Positions 26,201 to 36,651 of a stretch of DNA of 64,000 nt are shown piece after piece. Source of the DNA: Haloferax denitrificans ATCC 35960 (GTDB lineage Archaea > Halobacteriota > Halobacteria > Halobacteriales > Haloferacaceae); assembly GCF_000337795.1 (NCBI RefSeq), contig NZ_AOLP01000011.1, positions 62,001-126,000 of the forward strand, in the 5' to 3' direction. The position numbers were made by a program, and so were the translations under genes. The notes under the pieces are model-generated. The model was not told the origin of the DNA, ran no database searches, and saw nothing but the letters and a program-made list of their open reading frames with translations. Positions within the stretch are counted from its first letter, which is position 1, and the number at the start of each line of letters is the position of its first letter.

Positions 26201-28474
26201 ATGCGAGACTACATCCGCGAGGCGGACGAGGCGCTCCGCGGCACCTACGAGGAGCCGATGAGCCTCGGCGAGTACGTCGACGCCGCGTTCGAGTCGCCGT
26301 CTATCGCCTCCCACGCGTCGAAGTACCTCCTGGAAGCCATCGAGTCGATGGGGACCAGACAGGTGGTCGAACAGGGCGAGGAGAAACAGCGCTACCGCTT
26401 TTTCGACGACCCCGCCAACGACGGCGAGCACGCGGTCCTCGGCAACACGGAGGTGCTCAACGCCTTCGTCGACGACCTGCGGACCATCGCCGCCGACCGC
26501 GGCAAAGCCGAGAAAATCGTCTGGTTCGACGGCCCGACGGCCACGGGCAAATCCGAGTTGAAACGCTGTCTCATCAACGGGCTTCGGGAGTACTCGAAGA
26601 CCGACGCGGGGCGGCGCTACACCGTCGAGTGGAACGTCGCCAACGCCGACGACACCCGCGGGCTGTCCTACGGCGGCGAGGTCGACGCCGACGACGAGGA
26701 CTGGTACGAGAGCCCGGTCCAGTCGCACCCGCTTTCGGTGTTCCCCGCCGAGGTCCGCAAGCGACTGCTTTCCGACCTCAACAGCAGGAACGGCGACCAC
26801 ATCGCCATCGACGTGGACGAGGACCTCGACCCGTTCTGTCTGGAGGCGTACACCTACCTCGAAGAGGAGTTCCGCCGGGCGGGGAAAAGCGACCTCTTCA
26901 GCGCCGTCACCGACCCGAAACACCTCCGGGTGAAGAACTACGTCGTCGACGTCGGCCGCGGCGTCGGCGTCCTCCACTCGGAGGACGACGGGTCGCCCAA
27001 GGAGCGACTGGTCGGGTCGTGGATGCCGAGCATGCTCCGCGAGCTGAACTCCCGCGGGCGGAAGAACCCGCAGGCGTTCAGCTACGACGGGGTGCTCTCG
27101 CAGGGAAACGGCCTCCTCACCATCGTCGAGGACGCCACCCAGCACGCCGACCTGCTCCAGAAGCTCCTGAACGTCCCCGACGAGGGGCACGTCAAACTGG
27201 ACAAGGGAATCGGGATGGACATCGACACCCAGCTCGTCATCATCTCGAACCCGGACCTCGACGCCGAACTCGACAAGTACGCCGACAGGAACGGTCGCGA
27301 CCCGCTGAAGGCGCTCAAGCGCCGGCTCAACAAACACGAGTTCCGCTACCTGACGAACCTCTCGCTGGAGGCCGAACTCATCCGCCGCGAGCTGACGAAC
27401 GAGACGAGCGTCTGGACCGACGACCCCGAGGCGATGGCCGACCGCGTCGCCGAGGCCGTCTCGTTAGACGTGCGCGAGGGGCCGGGCGAGGTCCGCACCC
27501 GCGAACTCGCCCCGCACGCGGTCGAGGCCGCGGCGCTCTACAGCGTCGTGACCCGTCTCGACGGCGACGACGTGCCGCGCGACCCGGACGCCGAGTTCGA
27601 CCTCGTGGACAAGGCGCTGTTGTTCGACCGCGGCTACCTGCAGGTCGGCGACCAGCGCCACGAGGTGTCGGCGTTCGAGTTCATCGGCGACTCGGAGGGG
27701 ACCCACGGGATTCCCGTGACGTTCACCCGCGACGTCATCGCCGATCTGCTTCACGACCGCATCGACCGCAGACACCCCGACCTCGACGTGTCGTCGGTGG
27801 TGATGCCGGCCGACGTGCTCGACGAGATGGTCGCCGAACTCTCCGATGCGCCGGTGTTCTCGCGGGCGGAGTCCTCGGAGTACGAGGGCCGCATCGCGAT
27901 GGTCAAATCGTACATCTTCGACCGGCAGGAGGCGGACGTGCTCGACGCGCTTCTCGCCGACAAGGGCGTCGAGCGCGAGACGGTCGAGGAGTACGTCGAA
28001 CACGTCTACGCGTGGGCGTCCGAGGGGCAGATAGAGACCGAACGCGGGCCGGTCGACCCCGACCCGCTTCTCATGAAGCTGTTCGAGACCGAGCACCTCG
28101 GGCGCTTCTCGCCGGGCGACTACGAGGGCAACGAGCCCTCCGAGTCGGTCGAGGAGTTCCGCAACGAGAAGGTCATCACCGCGCTCAACCGCTACGCGTG
28201 GGAGAACCGCGACGAGGGATTCACCGTCTCCGACGTGGACCTCACCGAGATTCCGGTCATCCGGACGGTGCTCGAAACCCACGACTGGGAGGACGTGCGC
28301 CGGCTGTTCTCCGACCTCGACCCCCGCCAGTGGGACGACCCGCCGGCGAACACCGAGACCGCGCGCGTGAAAGCCCGCACCATCGACGAACTGGTCGACC
28401 GCGGCTACACCGCCGCGTCGGCCGAACTGACCAGCCGCGCCGTGATGAAGGAGGTGAGCCACACATGGGACTGA
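26201..28474 (+). CDS. PrkA family serine protein kinase (second, divergent copy)
   Basis: The 757-residue protein repeats the PrkA architecture but differs strongly from its neighbour. The Walker A is GPTATGKS (111-118), and the opening [20 protein letters not shown] is distinct. Later it has [20 protein letters not shown] and a long C-terminal helical region. The ATG begins 2 nt after the stop of the first prkA. Its stop overlaps the next gene. Two PrkA paralogues side by side suggest a heteromeric or sequential kinase pair; that idea is inference. Confidence 0.92.
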   Translation: MRDYIREADEALRGTYEEPMSLGEYVDAAFESPSIASHASKYLLEAIESMGTRQVVEQGEEKQRYRFFDDPANDGEHAVLGNTEVLNAFVDDLRTIAADRGKAEKIVWFDGPTATGKSELKRCLINGLREYSKTDAGRRYTVEWNVANADDTRGLSYGGEVDADDEDWYESPVQSHPLSVFPAEVRKRLLSDLNSRNGDHIAIDVDEDLDPFCLEAYTYLEEEFRRAGKSDLFSAVTDPKHLRVKNYVVDVGRGVGVLHSEDDGSPKERLVGSWMPSMLRELNSRGRKNPQAFSYDGVLSQGNGLLTIVEDATQHADLLQKLLNVPDEGHVKLDKGIGMDIDTQLVIISNPDLDAELDKYADRNGRDPLKALKRRLNKHEFRYLTNLSLEAELIRRELTNETSVWTDDPEAMADRVAEAVSLDVREGPGEVRTRELAPHAVEAAALYSVVTRLDGDDVPRDPDAEFDLVDKALLFDRGYLQVGDQRHEVSAFEFIGDSEGTHGIPVTFTRDVIADLLHDRIDRRHPDLDVSSVVMPADVLDEMVAELSDAPVFSRAESSEYEGRIAMVKSYIFDRQEADVLDALLADKGVERETVEEYVEHVYAWASEGQIETERGPVDPDPLLMKLFETEHLGRFSPGDYEGNEPSESVEEFRNEKVITALNRYAWENRDEGFTVSDVDLTEIPVIRTVLETHDWEDVRRLFSDLDPRQWDDPPANTETARVKARTIDELVDRGYTAASAELTSRAVMKEVSHTWD

Positions 28475-29784
28475 GAGACGACCTCGAACGGTTCCGCGAA
28501 GTGGGCGAAGAGCGCCGCGAAGACCTCAAGGAGTTCATCTCCTACGGCGACCTCGGCGCGTCCGGCTCGAAGGACATCAAGATACCCATCAAGGTCGTGG
28601 ACCTGCCGGAGTTCAAGTACGACCGCCTCGACATGGGCGGCGTCGGACAGGGCAAAGGCGGCACGCCCGACGTGGGCCAGCCGCTCGGCCAGCCGCAACC
28701 CGGCGACGGCGACGGCGAAGACGGCGAGCCCGGCGAGGAGGGGGCCGAACACGAGTACTACGAGATGGACCCCGAGCAGTTCGCCGAGGCGTTGGACGAG
28801 GAACTCGGCCTCGAACTCGAACCGAAGGGCAAGGAGGTCGTAGAGGAGGTCGAAGGCGACTTCACCGACATCACCCGGAGCGGCCCCCACAGCACCCTCG
28901 ACTTCGAGCGCCTGTTCAAAGAGGGCCTGAAGCGCAAGCTGGCGATGGACTTCGACGAGGAGTTCGTCCGCGAGGCGATGAAGGTCGAGGGCACCACCGC
29001 CCGCGAGGTGTTCGAGTGGTGCCGCGAGCAGAACATCCTCGTCTCGATGGCGTGGATAGAAGACGAGTGGGGCCGCATCCCGGACGACGAGCGGGGGACG
29101 TGGGCCTCCTTCGAGGAGATGGAAGAGAACGTCGAGCGGACGACGTCCATCCAGCGCATCCGCCGCGAGGGGCTCCGCGAGATTCCGTTCCGCCGCGAGG
29201 ACGAGCGCTACCGCCACCCCGAGGTCGTAGAGAAGAAGCAGTCGAACGTCGTGGTCGTCAACATCCGCGACGTGTCGGGGTCGATGCGGGAGACGAAACG
29301 CGAACTCGTCGAGCGCACCTTCACCCCGCTCGACTGGTATCTCACGGGCAAGTACGACCACGCAGAGTTCGTCTACATCGCCCACGACGCCGAGGCGTGG
29401 GAGGTCGAACGCGACGAGTTCTTCGGCATCCGCTCGGGCGGCGGGACGCGCATCTCGTCGGCCTACGAGCTGGCCAAGGAGGTCTTAGACGAGCGCTACC
29501 CGTGGCGCGAGTGGAACCGCTACGTCTTCGCCGCGGGCGACTCCGAGAACTCCTCGAACGACACGAAAGAGCGTGTCGTCCCGCTCATGCAGGAGATAGA
29601 CGCGAACCTCCACGCCTACGTGGAGACCCAGCCCGGCGGGACCGCAATCAACGCCACGCACGCAGAAGAGGTCGAACGGAGCCTCGGCGAGCAGGGTAAC
29701 GTCGTCGTCGCGTACGTCTCGGAGCCCGACGACGTCATCGACGCCATCTACACCATCCTCAGCACGGAGGCGACAGCAGAATGA
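28465..29784 (+). CDS. YeaH/YhbH family (DUF444) protein with VWA-like domain
   Basis: The 439-residue protein begins [20 protein letters not shown]. Residues 76-100 are a low-complexity acidic/glycine linker. The C-terminal half is a von Willebrand A-like domain with the metal-ion-dependent adhesion site DVSGS (269-273) and a later [13 protein letters not shown] that fits the second MIDAS loop. DUF444 proteins (YeaH) are encoded with PrkA and SpoVR in many bacteria. The start overlaps the end of the second prkA by 10 nt, which suggests translational coupling. Function is unknown, possibly a scaffold or kinase partner. Confidence 0.93.
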   Translation: MGLRDDLERFREVGEERREDLKEFISYGDLGASGSKDIKIPIKVVDLPEFKYDRLDMGGVGQGKGGTPDVGQPLGQPQPGDGDGEDGEPGEEGAEHEYYEMDPEQFAEALDEELGLELEPKGKEVVEEVEGDFTDITRSGPHSTLDFERLFKEGLKRKLAMDFDEEFVREAMKVEGTTAREVFEWCREQNILVSMAWIEDEWGRIPDDERGTWASFEEMEENVERTTSIQRIRREGLREIPFRREDERYRHPEVVEKKQSNVVVVNIRDVSGSMRETKRELVERTFTPLDWYLTGKYDHAEFVYIAHDAEAWEVERDEFFGIRSGGGTRISSAYELAKEVLDERYPWREWNRYVFAAGDSENSSNDTKERVVPLMQEIDANLHAYVETQPGGTAINATHAEEVERSLGEQGNVVVAYVSEPDDVIDAIYTILSTEATAE

Positions 29785-31790
29785 GTTTCAGACGACACCG
29801 CAGAGACGCACAGCGCGAGGCCGCCAGACTCGACGAGCCCGTCCGGGAGGCCGGCGCGCTCGCGAAGAAGCTCGGACTCGACCCCTACCCGGTGAACTAC
29901 TGGGTGGTCAACTACGACGAGATGAACCAGCTCATCGCCTACGGCGGCTTCCAAGAGCGCTACCCGCACTGGCGGTGGGGGATGACCTACGACCGCCAGC
30001 GGAAGACCGACCAGTTCGGCATGGGCAAGGCGTTCGAAATCGTCAACAACGACGACCCGGCGAACGCGTTCCTCCAGGAGTCGAACTCGCTGGCCGACCA
30101 GAAGGCCGTCATCACCCACGTCGAGGCGCACTCGGACTTCTTCAAGAACAACCAGTGGTTCGGGCTGTTCTCCGACGAGGGGCAGTTCGCCGCCGCCGCG
30201 ATGCTCGAACGCCACGCCCAGACTATCGAGAGGTACGTCCAGAACCCCGAAATCAGCCGGGACGACATCGAGAAGTTCATCGACGCCGTGCTCTGTCTGG
30301 AAGACACCATCGACCAACACCGGACCATCCGCGAGGCCGCCGCCGACGAGGACGGCCGCATCCCCGGCGACATCCGCGCCCAGTTGGAGAGCCTCGACAT
30401 CTCCGAGGACGTGCGCCGCGAGGTGTTCGACGACGCGTGGCTCGAAGCGGCCGAGGAGGCCGAGCGCGAGGCCGCGAAGCTCACCGCTCCCCGGAAGGAC
30501 GTGCTCGCGTACGTCCGCGAACACGGCATGCGGTACGACGAGGAGACGGGCAAGGCAGAGGAGATGGAGCCGTGGCAGAAGGACGTCCTCGACATGCTCC
30601 GCGAGGAGGCGTACTACTTCGCCGCCCAGAAGATGACGAAGGTGATGAACGAGGGCTGGGCGGCCTACTGGGAGTCGCTCATGATGGCCGACGAGCGGTT
30701 CGCCGGCACGGACGAGTTCATCACCTACGCCGACCACCAGTCGCGCGTCCTCGGGTCGCCCGGGCTCAACCCCTACAAGCTCGGCAAGGAGCTGTGGGAG
30801 TACATCGAGAACTCGACGAACCGCGCGGAGGTCGCCGACAAGCTCCTGCGCGTGAAGGGCGTCACGTGGCGCAACTTCCGCGAGACGGTCGACTTCGACG
30901 AGGTGCAGGAACGCCTCCGGGCGGACCCGGTCATCGACGGCGTCAGCGCCGACTCCCTCGACGAACTGTCCGAACTCGGCCCCGACGACCCCAGAGTCGA
31001 CCACGAGACCCTCGACCGGGCGCTTTCGGGCGACGAGTCGCTCGACCTCGACGCCTACCCGTGGAAGCTCCTCACCTACGAGGGGCTCGCGGAGCGTCAC
31101 TACTCGCTGGTCAAGTCGCAGAACCGCGGGTTCCTCAGTCGGATACGGCGCTCCGAGCTCGAACAGCTCTCGCGGTACATGTTCGACGACGAGGTGTACG
31201 ACAGCGTCGCGGAGGCCGTCGCCGACGTGGACAAGACCGCCGGCTGGGACCGCATGCGCGAGATTCGCGAGAGCCACAACGACGTGACGTTCCTCGACGC
31301 GTTCCTCTCCGAGGAGTTCGTCCGCGCGAACCACTACTTCGCCTACGAGTTCTCCCAGTCGTCGCGGCAGTTCCGCGTCTCCTCGTCGGAGTACCGGGAC
31401 GTGAAAAAGAAGCTCCTGTTCCAGTTCACCAACTTCGGGAAGCCGACCATCGCGGTGTACGACGGCAACTTCGACAACCGCGGGGAACTCCTGTTGGGCC
31501 ACCAGTACAACGGCGTCATCCTCGACATGAAGCAGGCGAAGGGCGTCTTGGAGCGCGTCTACCACCTCTGGGGCCGCCCGGTGAACCTGATGACCATCAC
31601 GAAGGAGTTCGACGAACACGAGGTCGAAGTCGCCCGGCGACGGGGGCGCGAGCCGACGCCCGAAGAACGAGCCATTCGGATTCGATACGACGGCGCGTCG
31701 TTCGAGGAACACGACCTCGACGCCGAACTGGAAGCGCGCATCGCCGCCGGCGAGGTCGACTACGACACGAAGCCCGATGACTGGCTCTGA
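29781..31790 (+). CDS. SpoVR family protein
   Basis: The 669-residue protein has the SpoVR pattern: [20 protein letters not shown] near residue 40, [16 protein letters not shown], then [18 protein letters not shown]. In SpoVR/YcgB the histidines and acidic residues in this N-terminal half are conserved. The C-terminal part from about 480 is a beta-rich domain. SpoVR is required for spore cortex in Bacillus but is broadly found with PrkA/YeaH in non-spore formers. Its ATG overlaps the YeaH stop (ATGA). Together with the two PrkA genes it makes the module typical of stress response. Confidence 0.94.
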   Translation: MSFRRHRRDAQREAARLDEPVREAGALAKKLGLDPYPVNYWVVNYDEMNQLIAYGGFQERYPHWRWGMTYDRQRKTDQFGMGKAFEIVNNDDPANAFLQESNSLADQKAVITHVEAHSDFFKNNQWFGLFSDEGQFAAAAMLERHAQTIERYVQNPEISRDDIEKFIDAVLCLEDTIDQHRTIREAAADEDGRIPGDIRAQLESLDISEDVRREVFDDAWLEAAEEAEREAAKLTAPRKDVLAYVREHGMRYDEETGKAEEMEPWQKDVLDMLREEAYYFAAQKMTKVMNEGWAAYWESLMMADERFAGTDEFITYADHQSRVLGSPGLNPYKLGKELWEYIENSTNRAEVADKLLRVKGVTWRNFRETVDFDEVQERLRADPVIDGVSADSLDELSELGPDDPRVDHETLDRALSGDESLDLDAYPWKLLTYEGLAERHYSLVKSQNRGFLSRIRRSELEQLSRYMFDDEVYDSVAEAVADVDKTAGWDRMREIRESHNDVTFLDAFLSEEFVRANHYFAYEFSQSSRQFRVSSSEYRDVKKKLLFQFTNFGKPTIAVYDGNFDNRGELLLGHQYNGVILDMKQAKGVLERVYHLWGRPVNLMTITKEFDEHEVEVARRRGREPTPEERAIRIRYDGASFEEHDLDAELEARIAAGEVDYDTKPDDWL

Positions 31791-31798
31791 GCGGGGCG

Positions 31799-32338
31799 AT
31801 GGTCGACGCTGAGCCGCCGGCGGTGGACGAGCCGGCGGACGACTCGCTCGACGAGGCCGACATCCACGACGTGCTCAGAAACGAGCGGCGACGGCTCGCG
31901 CTCGAACGACTGCGAGACGCGGCGGGGCCGGAGTCGGTCGGCGACCTCGCGGAGTACATCGCGGTCGCGGAGTCCGGCGAGTCGCCGCCGCCCAAGAACG
32001 TCCGGCAGAGCGTCTACATCTCGCTTCACCAGACGCACCTCCCCAAACTCGATTCGCTCCGCATCGTCGCGTACGACTCGCGGGCGAAGACCGTCTCGCT
32101 GGGCTCGGCCGCGGCGGAACTCGACCACTTCTTGGCCGACCCGGAGCCGACACAGCCGCCGCTGGCGCTCCTGTCGCTCGCGACGTGTCTCGCCGGCCTC
32201 GCGCTCCTCGTCGCCGGCTGGATGGGCGTCCCCGTCATCGGCGGCGTGGACCCGCGGCTCGTCGCCGGCCTCGCGCTCACCGCGGTCGCGGTCGTCGCCG
32301 GCGCGGAACTCGGCTTACAGACGCGAAGCCGGACGTAG
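31799..32338 (+). CDS. DUF7344-type winged-helix protein with two membrane helices
   Basis: The 179-residue protein has an acidic N-terminus, then a winged helix in HDVLRNERRRLALERLRDA and SVYISLHQTHLPKLDSL with the wing VAYDSRAKTVSLG. Two hydrophobic helices end the protein (ALLSLATCLAGLALLVAGW and VAGLALTAVAVVAGAELGL). This matches DUF7344, a haloarchaeal ArsR-like domain often anchored in membranes. It starts 8 nt after the spoVR stop and is probably the last gene of the prkA operon, hinting at membrane signalling; that link is inference from spacing. Confidence 0.85.
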   Translation: MVDAEPPAVDEPADDSLDEADIHDVLRNERRRLALERLRDAAGPESVGDLAEYIAVAESGESPPPKNVRQSVYISLHQTHLPKLDSLRIVAYDSRAKTVSLGSAAAELDHFLADPEPTQPPLALLSLATCLAGLALLVAGWMGVPVIGGVDPRLVAGLALTAVAVVAGAELGLQTRSRT

Positions 32339-32427
32339 CTCGGAGATACGGTCGCGGTCCGTCCTATTCCATCAGCCCCGAATCCGCCGTTCGACTCAAG
32401 TCACCCCCATCCTAAGCGCCGCCGACG

Positions 32428-33984
32428 ATGCCCGAGACAACTTCGCTCGCGTGGTTCCGCCGCGACCTCCGCCTGCACGACAACGCGGCGCTCGCGGCCG
32501 CCTGTGACGCCGACCGCGTGGTCCCCGTCTACTGCGTGGACCCCCGCGAGTACGGCGACCGACCGTTCGGCGGTCCCGACTCCTTCGACTTCGAGAAGAC
32601 CGGCGCGCACCGCGCCCGGTTCCGCCTCGAATCGCTGTCCGACCTGCGGGCGTCGCTCCGCGACCGGGGGAGCGACCTCCTCGTCCGCGAGGGCCGCCCC
32701 GAGTCCGTTCTCCCCGAGGTGGCCGCCGCCGTCGACGCCGATGTCGTGACGGTCCACACGCGCCCGACGCCCGAGGAGTCGAGCGTCGAATCGGCGGTCG
32801 AAACGGAGCTCCGGGACGACGGGGTCGAACTCCGGCGCTTCTGGGGGCACACGCTCACCCACGTCGACGACCTCCCGATGGCGCTGTCGGCGCTCCCGGA
32901 CACGTACACGACGTTTCGGAAGGCGGTCGAGTCGGCCGCCGAAGACGCCGACGCAGACGCGGCGACTGGGCGCGGAAGCGCGCGCGTCGGCGACTCCGCC
33001 GTCGGCGACCACGTCGGCCGCAATTCCTCCGGCCGTAACCTCGCCGGCCGCGACCCGCTTTCCGAACCGACCGTCCCACCGCTTCCCCGAGACGCGCCCG
33101 ATGCGGGCGACCTTCCCGCAGTCTCGGACCTCGTCGGAATCCCGGACGCCGAGTTCGACCCCGCACCCGACGACCGCGGCGTCCTCCCGTTCGACGGCGG
33201 CGAGACGGCCGCACTCGACCGCGTGGCGTCGTACATCTGGGCTGGTGACAACCTCCGCGAGTACAAGGAGACGCGGAACGGACTGCTCGGAGCCGACTAC
33301 TCCTCGAAGTTCTCGCCGTGGCTGAACGAGGGCTGTCTCTCGCCGCGGTACGTCAAAGCCGAGGTGGACCGCTACGAGGACCGCCGAGTCGCCAACGACT
33401 CGACGTACTGGCTCGTCTTCGAACTCCGCTGGCGCGACTTCTTCCAGTTCCAGTTCGCCAAACACGGACGCGACTTCTTCCGCCGCGAGGGCATCCGCGA
33501 GCGGACCGACATCGACTGGCGACGCGACGACGCGCAGTTCGAGCGCTGGGCGGCGGGGAAAACGGGTATCCCCTTCGTCGACGCGAACATGCGGGAGCTG
33601 AACGCGACGGGCTACATGTCGAACCGCGGGCGACAGAACGCCGCGTCGTTCCTCGCCAACGACCTCAGACTGGACTGGCGACGCGGCGCGGCCTACTTCG
33701 AGACGCGACTGGTCGATTACGACCCCGCGTCGAACTACGGCAACTGGGCCTACATCGCGGGCGTCGGCAACGACTCGCGGGACCGCTCGCTCGACGTGCG
33801 CTGGCAGGCGAAGCGCTACGACGAGAACGCCGAGTACGTGACGACGTGGCTCCCCGAACTCGACGCGTTACCCGCCGAGTACGCCCGCGAACCGTGGAAA
33901 CTGAGCGAGGACGAACAGGCGTCCTACGGCGTCGAGCTGGGCGTCGATTACCCCGAGCCGATGGTCGACCTCGACGAGAGGTAG
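32428..33984 (+). CDS. DASH-type cryptochrome / photolyase family protein
   Basis: The 518-residue protein has a photolyase N-domain (LAWFRRDLRLHDNAALAA, PVYCVDPREYG) and the FAD-binding C-domain (about 260-500). The latter shows LVFELRWRDFFQFQF, GIPFVDANMRELNATGYMSNRGRQNAASF and the adenine-site WLPEL with SNYGNWAYIAGVGND. These phrases are characteristic of cryptochrome-DASH, which repairs CPDs mostly in single-stranded DNA and may sense blue light. An acidic, glycine-rich insert around 170-215 separates the domains. Catalytic FAD contacts appear intact. It starts 89 nt after the DUF7344 stop. Confidence 0.95.
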   Translation: MPETTSLAWFRRDLRLHDNAALAAACDADRVVPVYCVDPREYGDRPFGGPDSFDFEKTGAHRARFRLESLSDLRASLRDRGSDLLVREGRPESVLPEVAAAVDADVVTVHTRPTPEESSVESAVETELRDDGVELRRFWGHTLTHVDDLPMALSALPDTYTTFRKAVESAAEDADADAATGRGSARVGDSAVGDHVGRNSSGRNLAGRDPLSEPTVPPLPRDAPDAGDLPAVSDLVGIPDAEFDPAPDDRGVLPFDGGETAALDRVASYIWAGDNLREYKETRNGLLGADYSSKFSPWLNEGCLSPRYVKAEVDRYEDRRVANDSTYWLVFELRWRDFFQFQFAKHGRDFFRREGIRERTDIDWRRDDAQFERWAAGKTGIPFVDANMRELNATGYMSNRGRQNAASFLANDLRLDWRRGAAYFETRLVDYDPASNYGNWAYIAGVGNDSRDRSLDVRWQAKRYDENAEYVTTWLPELDALPAEYAREPWKLSEDEQASYGVELGVDYPEPMVDLDER

Positions 33985-34021
33985 AGAGACGGCGGCGCTC
34001 GGAGCGCGGTCCCGACCGCGG

Positions 34022-34456
34022 TCACGTCATCCCCCACGCGTCGTCGGCCTCGCCGCCGATTCGGGCCACGGCGACCGCGAGGACCGTCACGAGCGCGAAT
34101 CCGATGAACGCGAGTCGCGGAATCGTCAGGAGGCCGCCGAGCATCGAATACTGGATGGACGTACACGGGCCGCCGACGGTGCACGTCGCGCCCGGCGCGA
34201 CCTGCAGATAGGAGTGGTACCCCGAGAGCGCGAGGCCGCCGAGCGAGAGCGGCAGGACCGTCTTCCAGACGCCGGGCCGGTCTTCGACCGCGGCGACCCC
34301 GAGCACCACGACGAGCGGGTACATCAGGATGCGCTGGTACCAACAGAGATCACAGGGCGTCAGTCCGAGGCCGAGGCTGAAGTAGAGACTCCCGCTCGTC
34401 GCGGCGAGCGCGACGAGGGTTCCCGCGGCGAGCGCGGCGCGCGTCGCATCCGACAC
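34022..34456 (-). CDS. DsbB-like disulfide bond formation protein B
   Basis: The 144-residue membrane protein has four helices and two cysteine pairs in the DsbB order: CDLCW (C35/C38) after helix 1 and TCTVGGPC (C92/C98) in the second outer loop. DsbB reoxidises DsbA-like thioredoxins by passing electrons to quinones. GLGLTPCDLCWYQRI is the family signature. It is shorter than the bacterial protein (about 176) but normal for archaeal DsbB. It is convergent with the cryptochrome gene. No DsbA-like partner is adjacent. Confidence 0.92.
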   Translation of the reverse strand: MSDATRAALAAGTLVALAATSGSLYFSLGLGLTPCDLCWYQRILMYPLVVVLGVAAVEDRPGVWKTVLPLSLGGLALSGYHSYLQVAPGATCTVGGPCTSIQYSMLGGLLTIPRLAFIGFALVTVLAVAVARIGGEADDAWGMT

Positions 34457-34728
34457 GCTCAGGCGCTCCCGAGGACGTGCCTCGTTCCGTTCGGTTTGGG
34501 AGCCGACCGCTGTCGCTCCGCGCGCGGTTCGCCACGGTCTCGTCGAGTCGAGTCGAGTATCATCGCTTGTTGGACGTGGAGCGACGATAGCCCTCGGCGT
34601 ACCTCAAGCCATCGGCTCGCCCGGCGACCGGTCGGCGCGCGGCTCACCCGTCCGTGTCGGGCATCGGTTGCACGCCTGCGTCGATGCCGACGTTCGCGCC
34701 CGGAGTCGTCCGGTCCGTCCGCCTCTAC

Positions 34729-36087
34729 TCAGGGCTGAACGCCGACGGTGGTGACGATGACGACCCCGACGAGGCCGGCGGCCACGAGGAGCGCGCTCCG
34801 GCGGGCCACCGGCCCGAGGAGTTTCCGGTCGACGCTGGCCGCGAGCGCGACCTTGACCGCGATGCTCGCGGCGGTGCCGGCGAGGACCCCGACGACGGCG
34901 GTCGTTTCACCGATGGTACCGCCGCTGTAGAGCGTGACGGCGGTCGTTACGACCGACCCGCTCGACACGAGCCCGCCGAGGAAGCTCGTCACGACGAACC
35001 CGGTCGCGCCGAAGTACTCCTGTGCCGCCGCGGAGGCGAGCAGGACGAGGAGGAAGAAGACGCCGAACCGAAGGGCGCTTTCGAGGCTGAACGGCGACTC
35101 GAACGCCACGTCGAGGTCGACGTCCCATTCGAGGGAGTACAGCGCGTAGCTCACCCCGACGAGCACGATGAGTCCGAGGGGGACGCCAACCTCGACCGCG
35201 AGTTCCGGGACGAACACGGCGACGAGCGAGAGGTTCCGAAGCGCCATCGCCGCGTCGGCCATCAGAATCGCACCGGCCGCGAGCGGCCGAATCGACGGGT
35301 TTCGAGTGGTCCGACCGGATATCTCGCCGATGACGGCCGTCGAGTTCACCAGCCCGCCGAAAAAGCCCGTGATGGCGATGCCCCGCTCGCCGTACCGCCG
35401 GATGATGACGTAGTTGACGAAGCCGATGGCGCTGACCGCGACGACGAGTAGCCAGACGGTCCGGGGGCTGACGGCGTCCCACGGGCCGACCTGTCCCTCG
35501 GGAAGCAACGGGTAGACGACGAACGCGATGATGGCGAACTCGACGGCGCTTCGGACCTCGTCGGTCGTCAGTCGCCGCGCGAACCCGTGGAGTTCACGCC
35601 GCAGGACCAACAGGAGCGACGAGGTGAGCGCGACGACGACCCCCTCGATGACAAAGCCGCTTACGACCGCCGCGCCGACCGCGTAGGCGACCAGAAGCGA
35701 CGTGGACGTGGTGAGCGAGAGGCTCACACCGAGGTCGTCTAACCGGGCGACGCCGGTGTCGTCGCGGTGGGTGTCGGTTCCGGTGTCGAAATCCGCGTCG
35801 GAGTCGGCGTCGCCGTCGGCATGCCGGTCGTTCGACCGACGTTCGACCAGTCCGCGGCTCCCGAGCAACACCGCCTGTGCGACGACCAACAACCCGCCGA
35901 CTGCAAGGAGGATGTCGCTCCCGACCGCGACGGCGATGCCGCCGAGGAGACTCGTCAACGTAAAGGTCCGAACGCCGGCCCCCTTTTTCGACCGCTCGCG
36001 CTCCAAGCCGAGGAACATCCCCAACGCCGCCGCGACGAACAGGCGGACGACTACCGGGTCGAGTTGCGAGACGAACTCTTCGAGCAT
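34729..36087 (-). CDS. MgtC/SapB family membrane protein (DUF4010)
   Basis: The 452-residue protein has an MgtC-like N-terminus, LFVAAALGMFLGLERERSKK then VRTFTLTSLLGGIAVAVG, which is the family's conserved helix pair with basic loop. An acidic histidine/aspartate-rich loop (about 100-120) follows, then a DUF4010 C-terminal membrane domain with about nine more helices. MgtC proteins influence magnesium homeostasis and acid survival in bacteria, but archaeal function is unknown. The start at 36087 is ATG; a GTG codon directly upstream is an alternative. Confidence 0.85.
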   Translation of the reverse strand: MLEEFVSQLDPVVVRLFVAAALGMFLGLERERSKKGAGVRTFTLTSLLGGIAVAVGSDILLAVGGLLVVAQAVLLGSRGLVERRSNDRHADGDADSDADFDTGTDTHRDDTGVARLDDLGVSLSLTTSTSLLVAYAVGAAVVSGFVIEGVVVALTSSLLLVLRRELHGFARRLTTDEVRSAVEFAIIAFVVYPLLPEGQVGPWDAVSPRTVWLLVVAVSAIGFVNYVIIRRYGERGIAITGFFGGLVNSTAVIGEISGRTTRNPSIRPLAAGAILMADAAMALRNLSLVAVFVPELAVEVGVPLGLIVLVGVSYALYSLEWDVDLDVAFESPFSLESALRFGVFFLLVLLASAAAQEYFGATGFVVTSFLGGLVSSGSVVTTAVTLYSGGTIGETTAVVGVLAGTAASIAVKVALAASVDRKLLGPVARRSALLVAAGLVGVVIVTTVGVQP

Positions 36088-36205
36088 CACCGACTCCTCG
36101 TCTCGGGACGGTCGAGTTCCATGCTATCGGTCATATTTTAATTGCCATTGTTAAAAACGTGCAAGCTAATCGGCGTGGGCGGGTGCCGAGTCGTCGATGT
36201 CCAAG

Positions 36206-36280
36206 AGAACTGCTTGGGAGGGGATTTGAACTCCACTCGCAACACGTTGCTCGCTAGTTCAAACCCCTCGTCGTGCATTC
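36206..36280 (-). repeat. tRNA-Glu-derived inverted repeat, distal copy
   Basis: This is the most distant of three units that line up next to each other on the 3' side of tRNA-Glu. The tRNA 3' end is mimicked by AGAACTGCTTGGG followed by the T-arm complement GGGATTTGAA at 36221-36230. Instead of the rest of the tRNA, an inverted T-arm AGTTCAAACCCCTC (36256-36269) follows, so 36218-36232 can pair with 36256-36269. The unit ends GCATTC, as do the next unit and the real tRNA's 5' flank. No anticodon arm remains. Confidence 0.6.
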
Positions 36281-36332
36281 AGTCTCACAGAACCGAGAGA
36301 CACGGAGGTCTCTCGGAGGTGTTAGTTCGACA

Positions 36333-36430
36333 GAAGTGCTCGGTCAGGGATTTGAACCAAACCCAGACGTGCTCGCTCACTTCGTTCGCTGTGCGCGACT
36401 GGTCGGGTTCCAATCTCCTGTGTCGCATTC
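36333..36430 (-). repeat. tRNA-Glu-derived inverted repeat, proximal copy
   Basis: Bases 36333-36358 match 36487-36512 (the 3' end and T-arm of tRNA-Glu plus 4 flanking bases) over 26 nt without mismatch. A 47-nt spacer follows, rich in GCTCGCTCACTTCGTTCGC. Then comes an inverted T-arm GGTTCCAATCTCCTG (36406-36420) and the shared end GCATTC. Similarity to the tRNA copy also extends into the flank (AGGTAGTTC-type sequence), so it is a tandem duplicate with about 154-bp period whose tRNA body has been replaced. Confidence 0.7.
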
Positions 36431-36490
36431 CTGCTTCACAGTCGAAACGACACGCAAAGCGGTCGCTTCGAAGGTAGTTCAGCAGAGAAG

Positions 36491-36565
<75 letters not shown>

Positions 36566-36651
36566 GTCTGCATTCACGAGTGGTCGTTGGACTATTTTAA
36601 GCGTTGCGTTCCATCGCGGGTGAGTGAGAGGAACCCACCCACGACGGCCGA

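Noticed and set aside
24807..27337. Long antisense frames opposite both prkA genes
   Set aside because: Both mirror the real reading frame, show low-complexity valine/arginine composition and have no matching domain.
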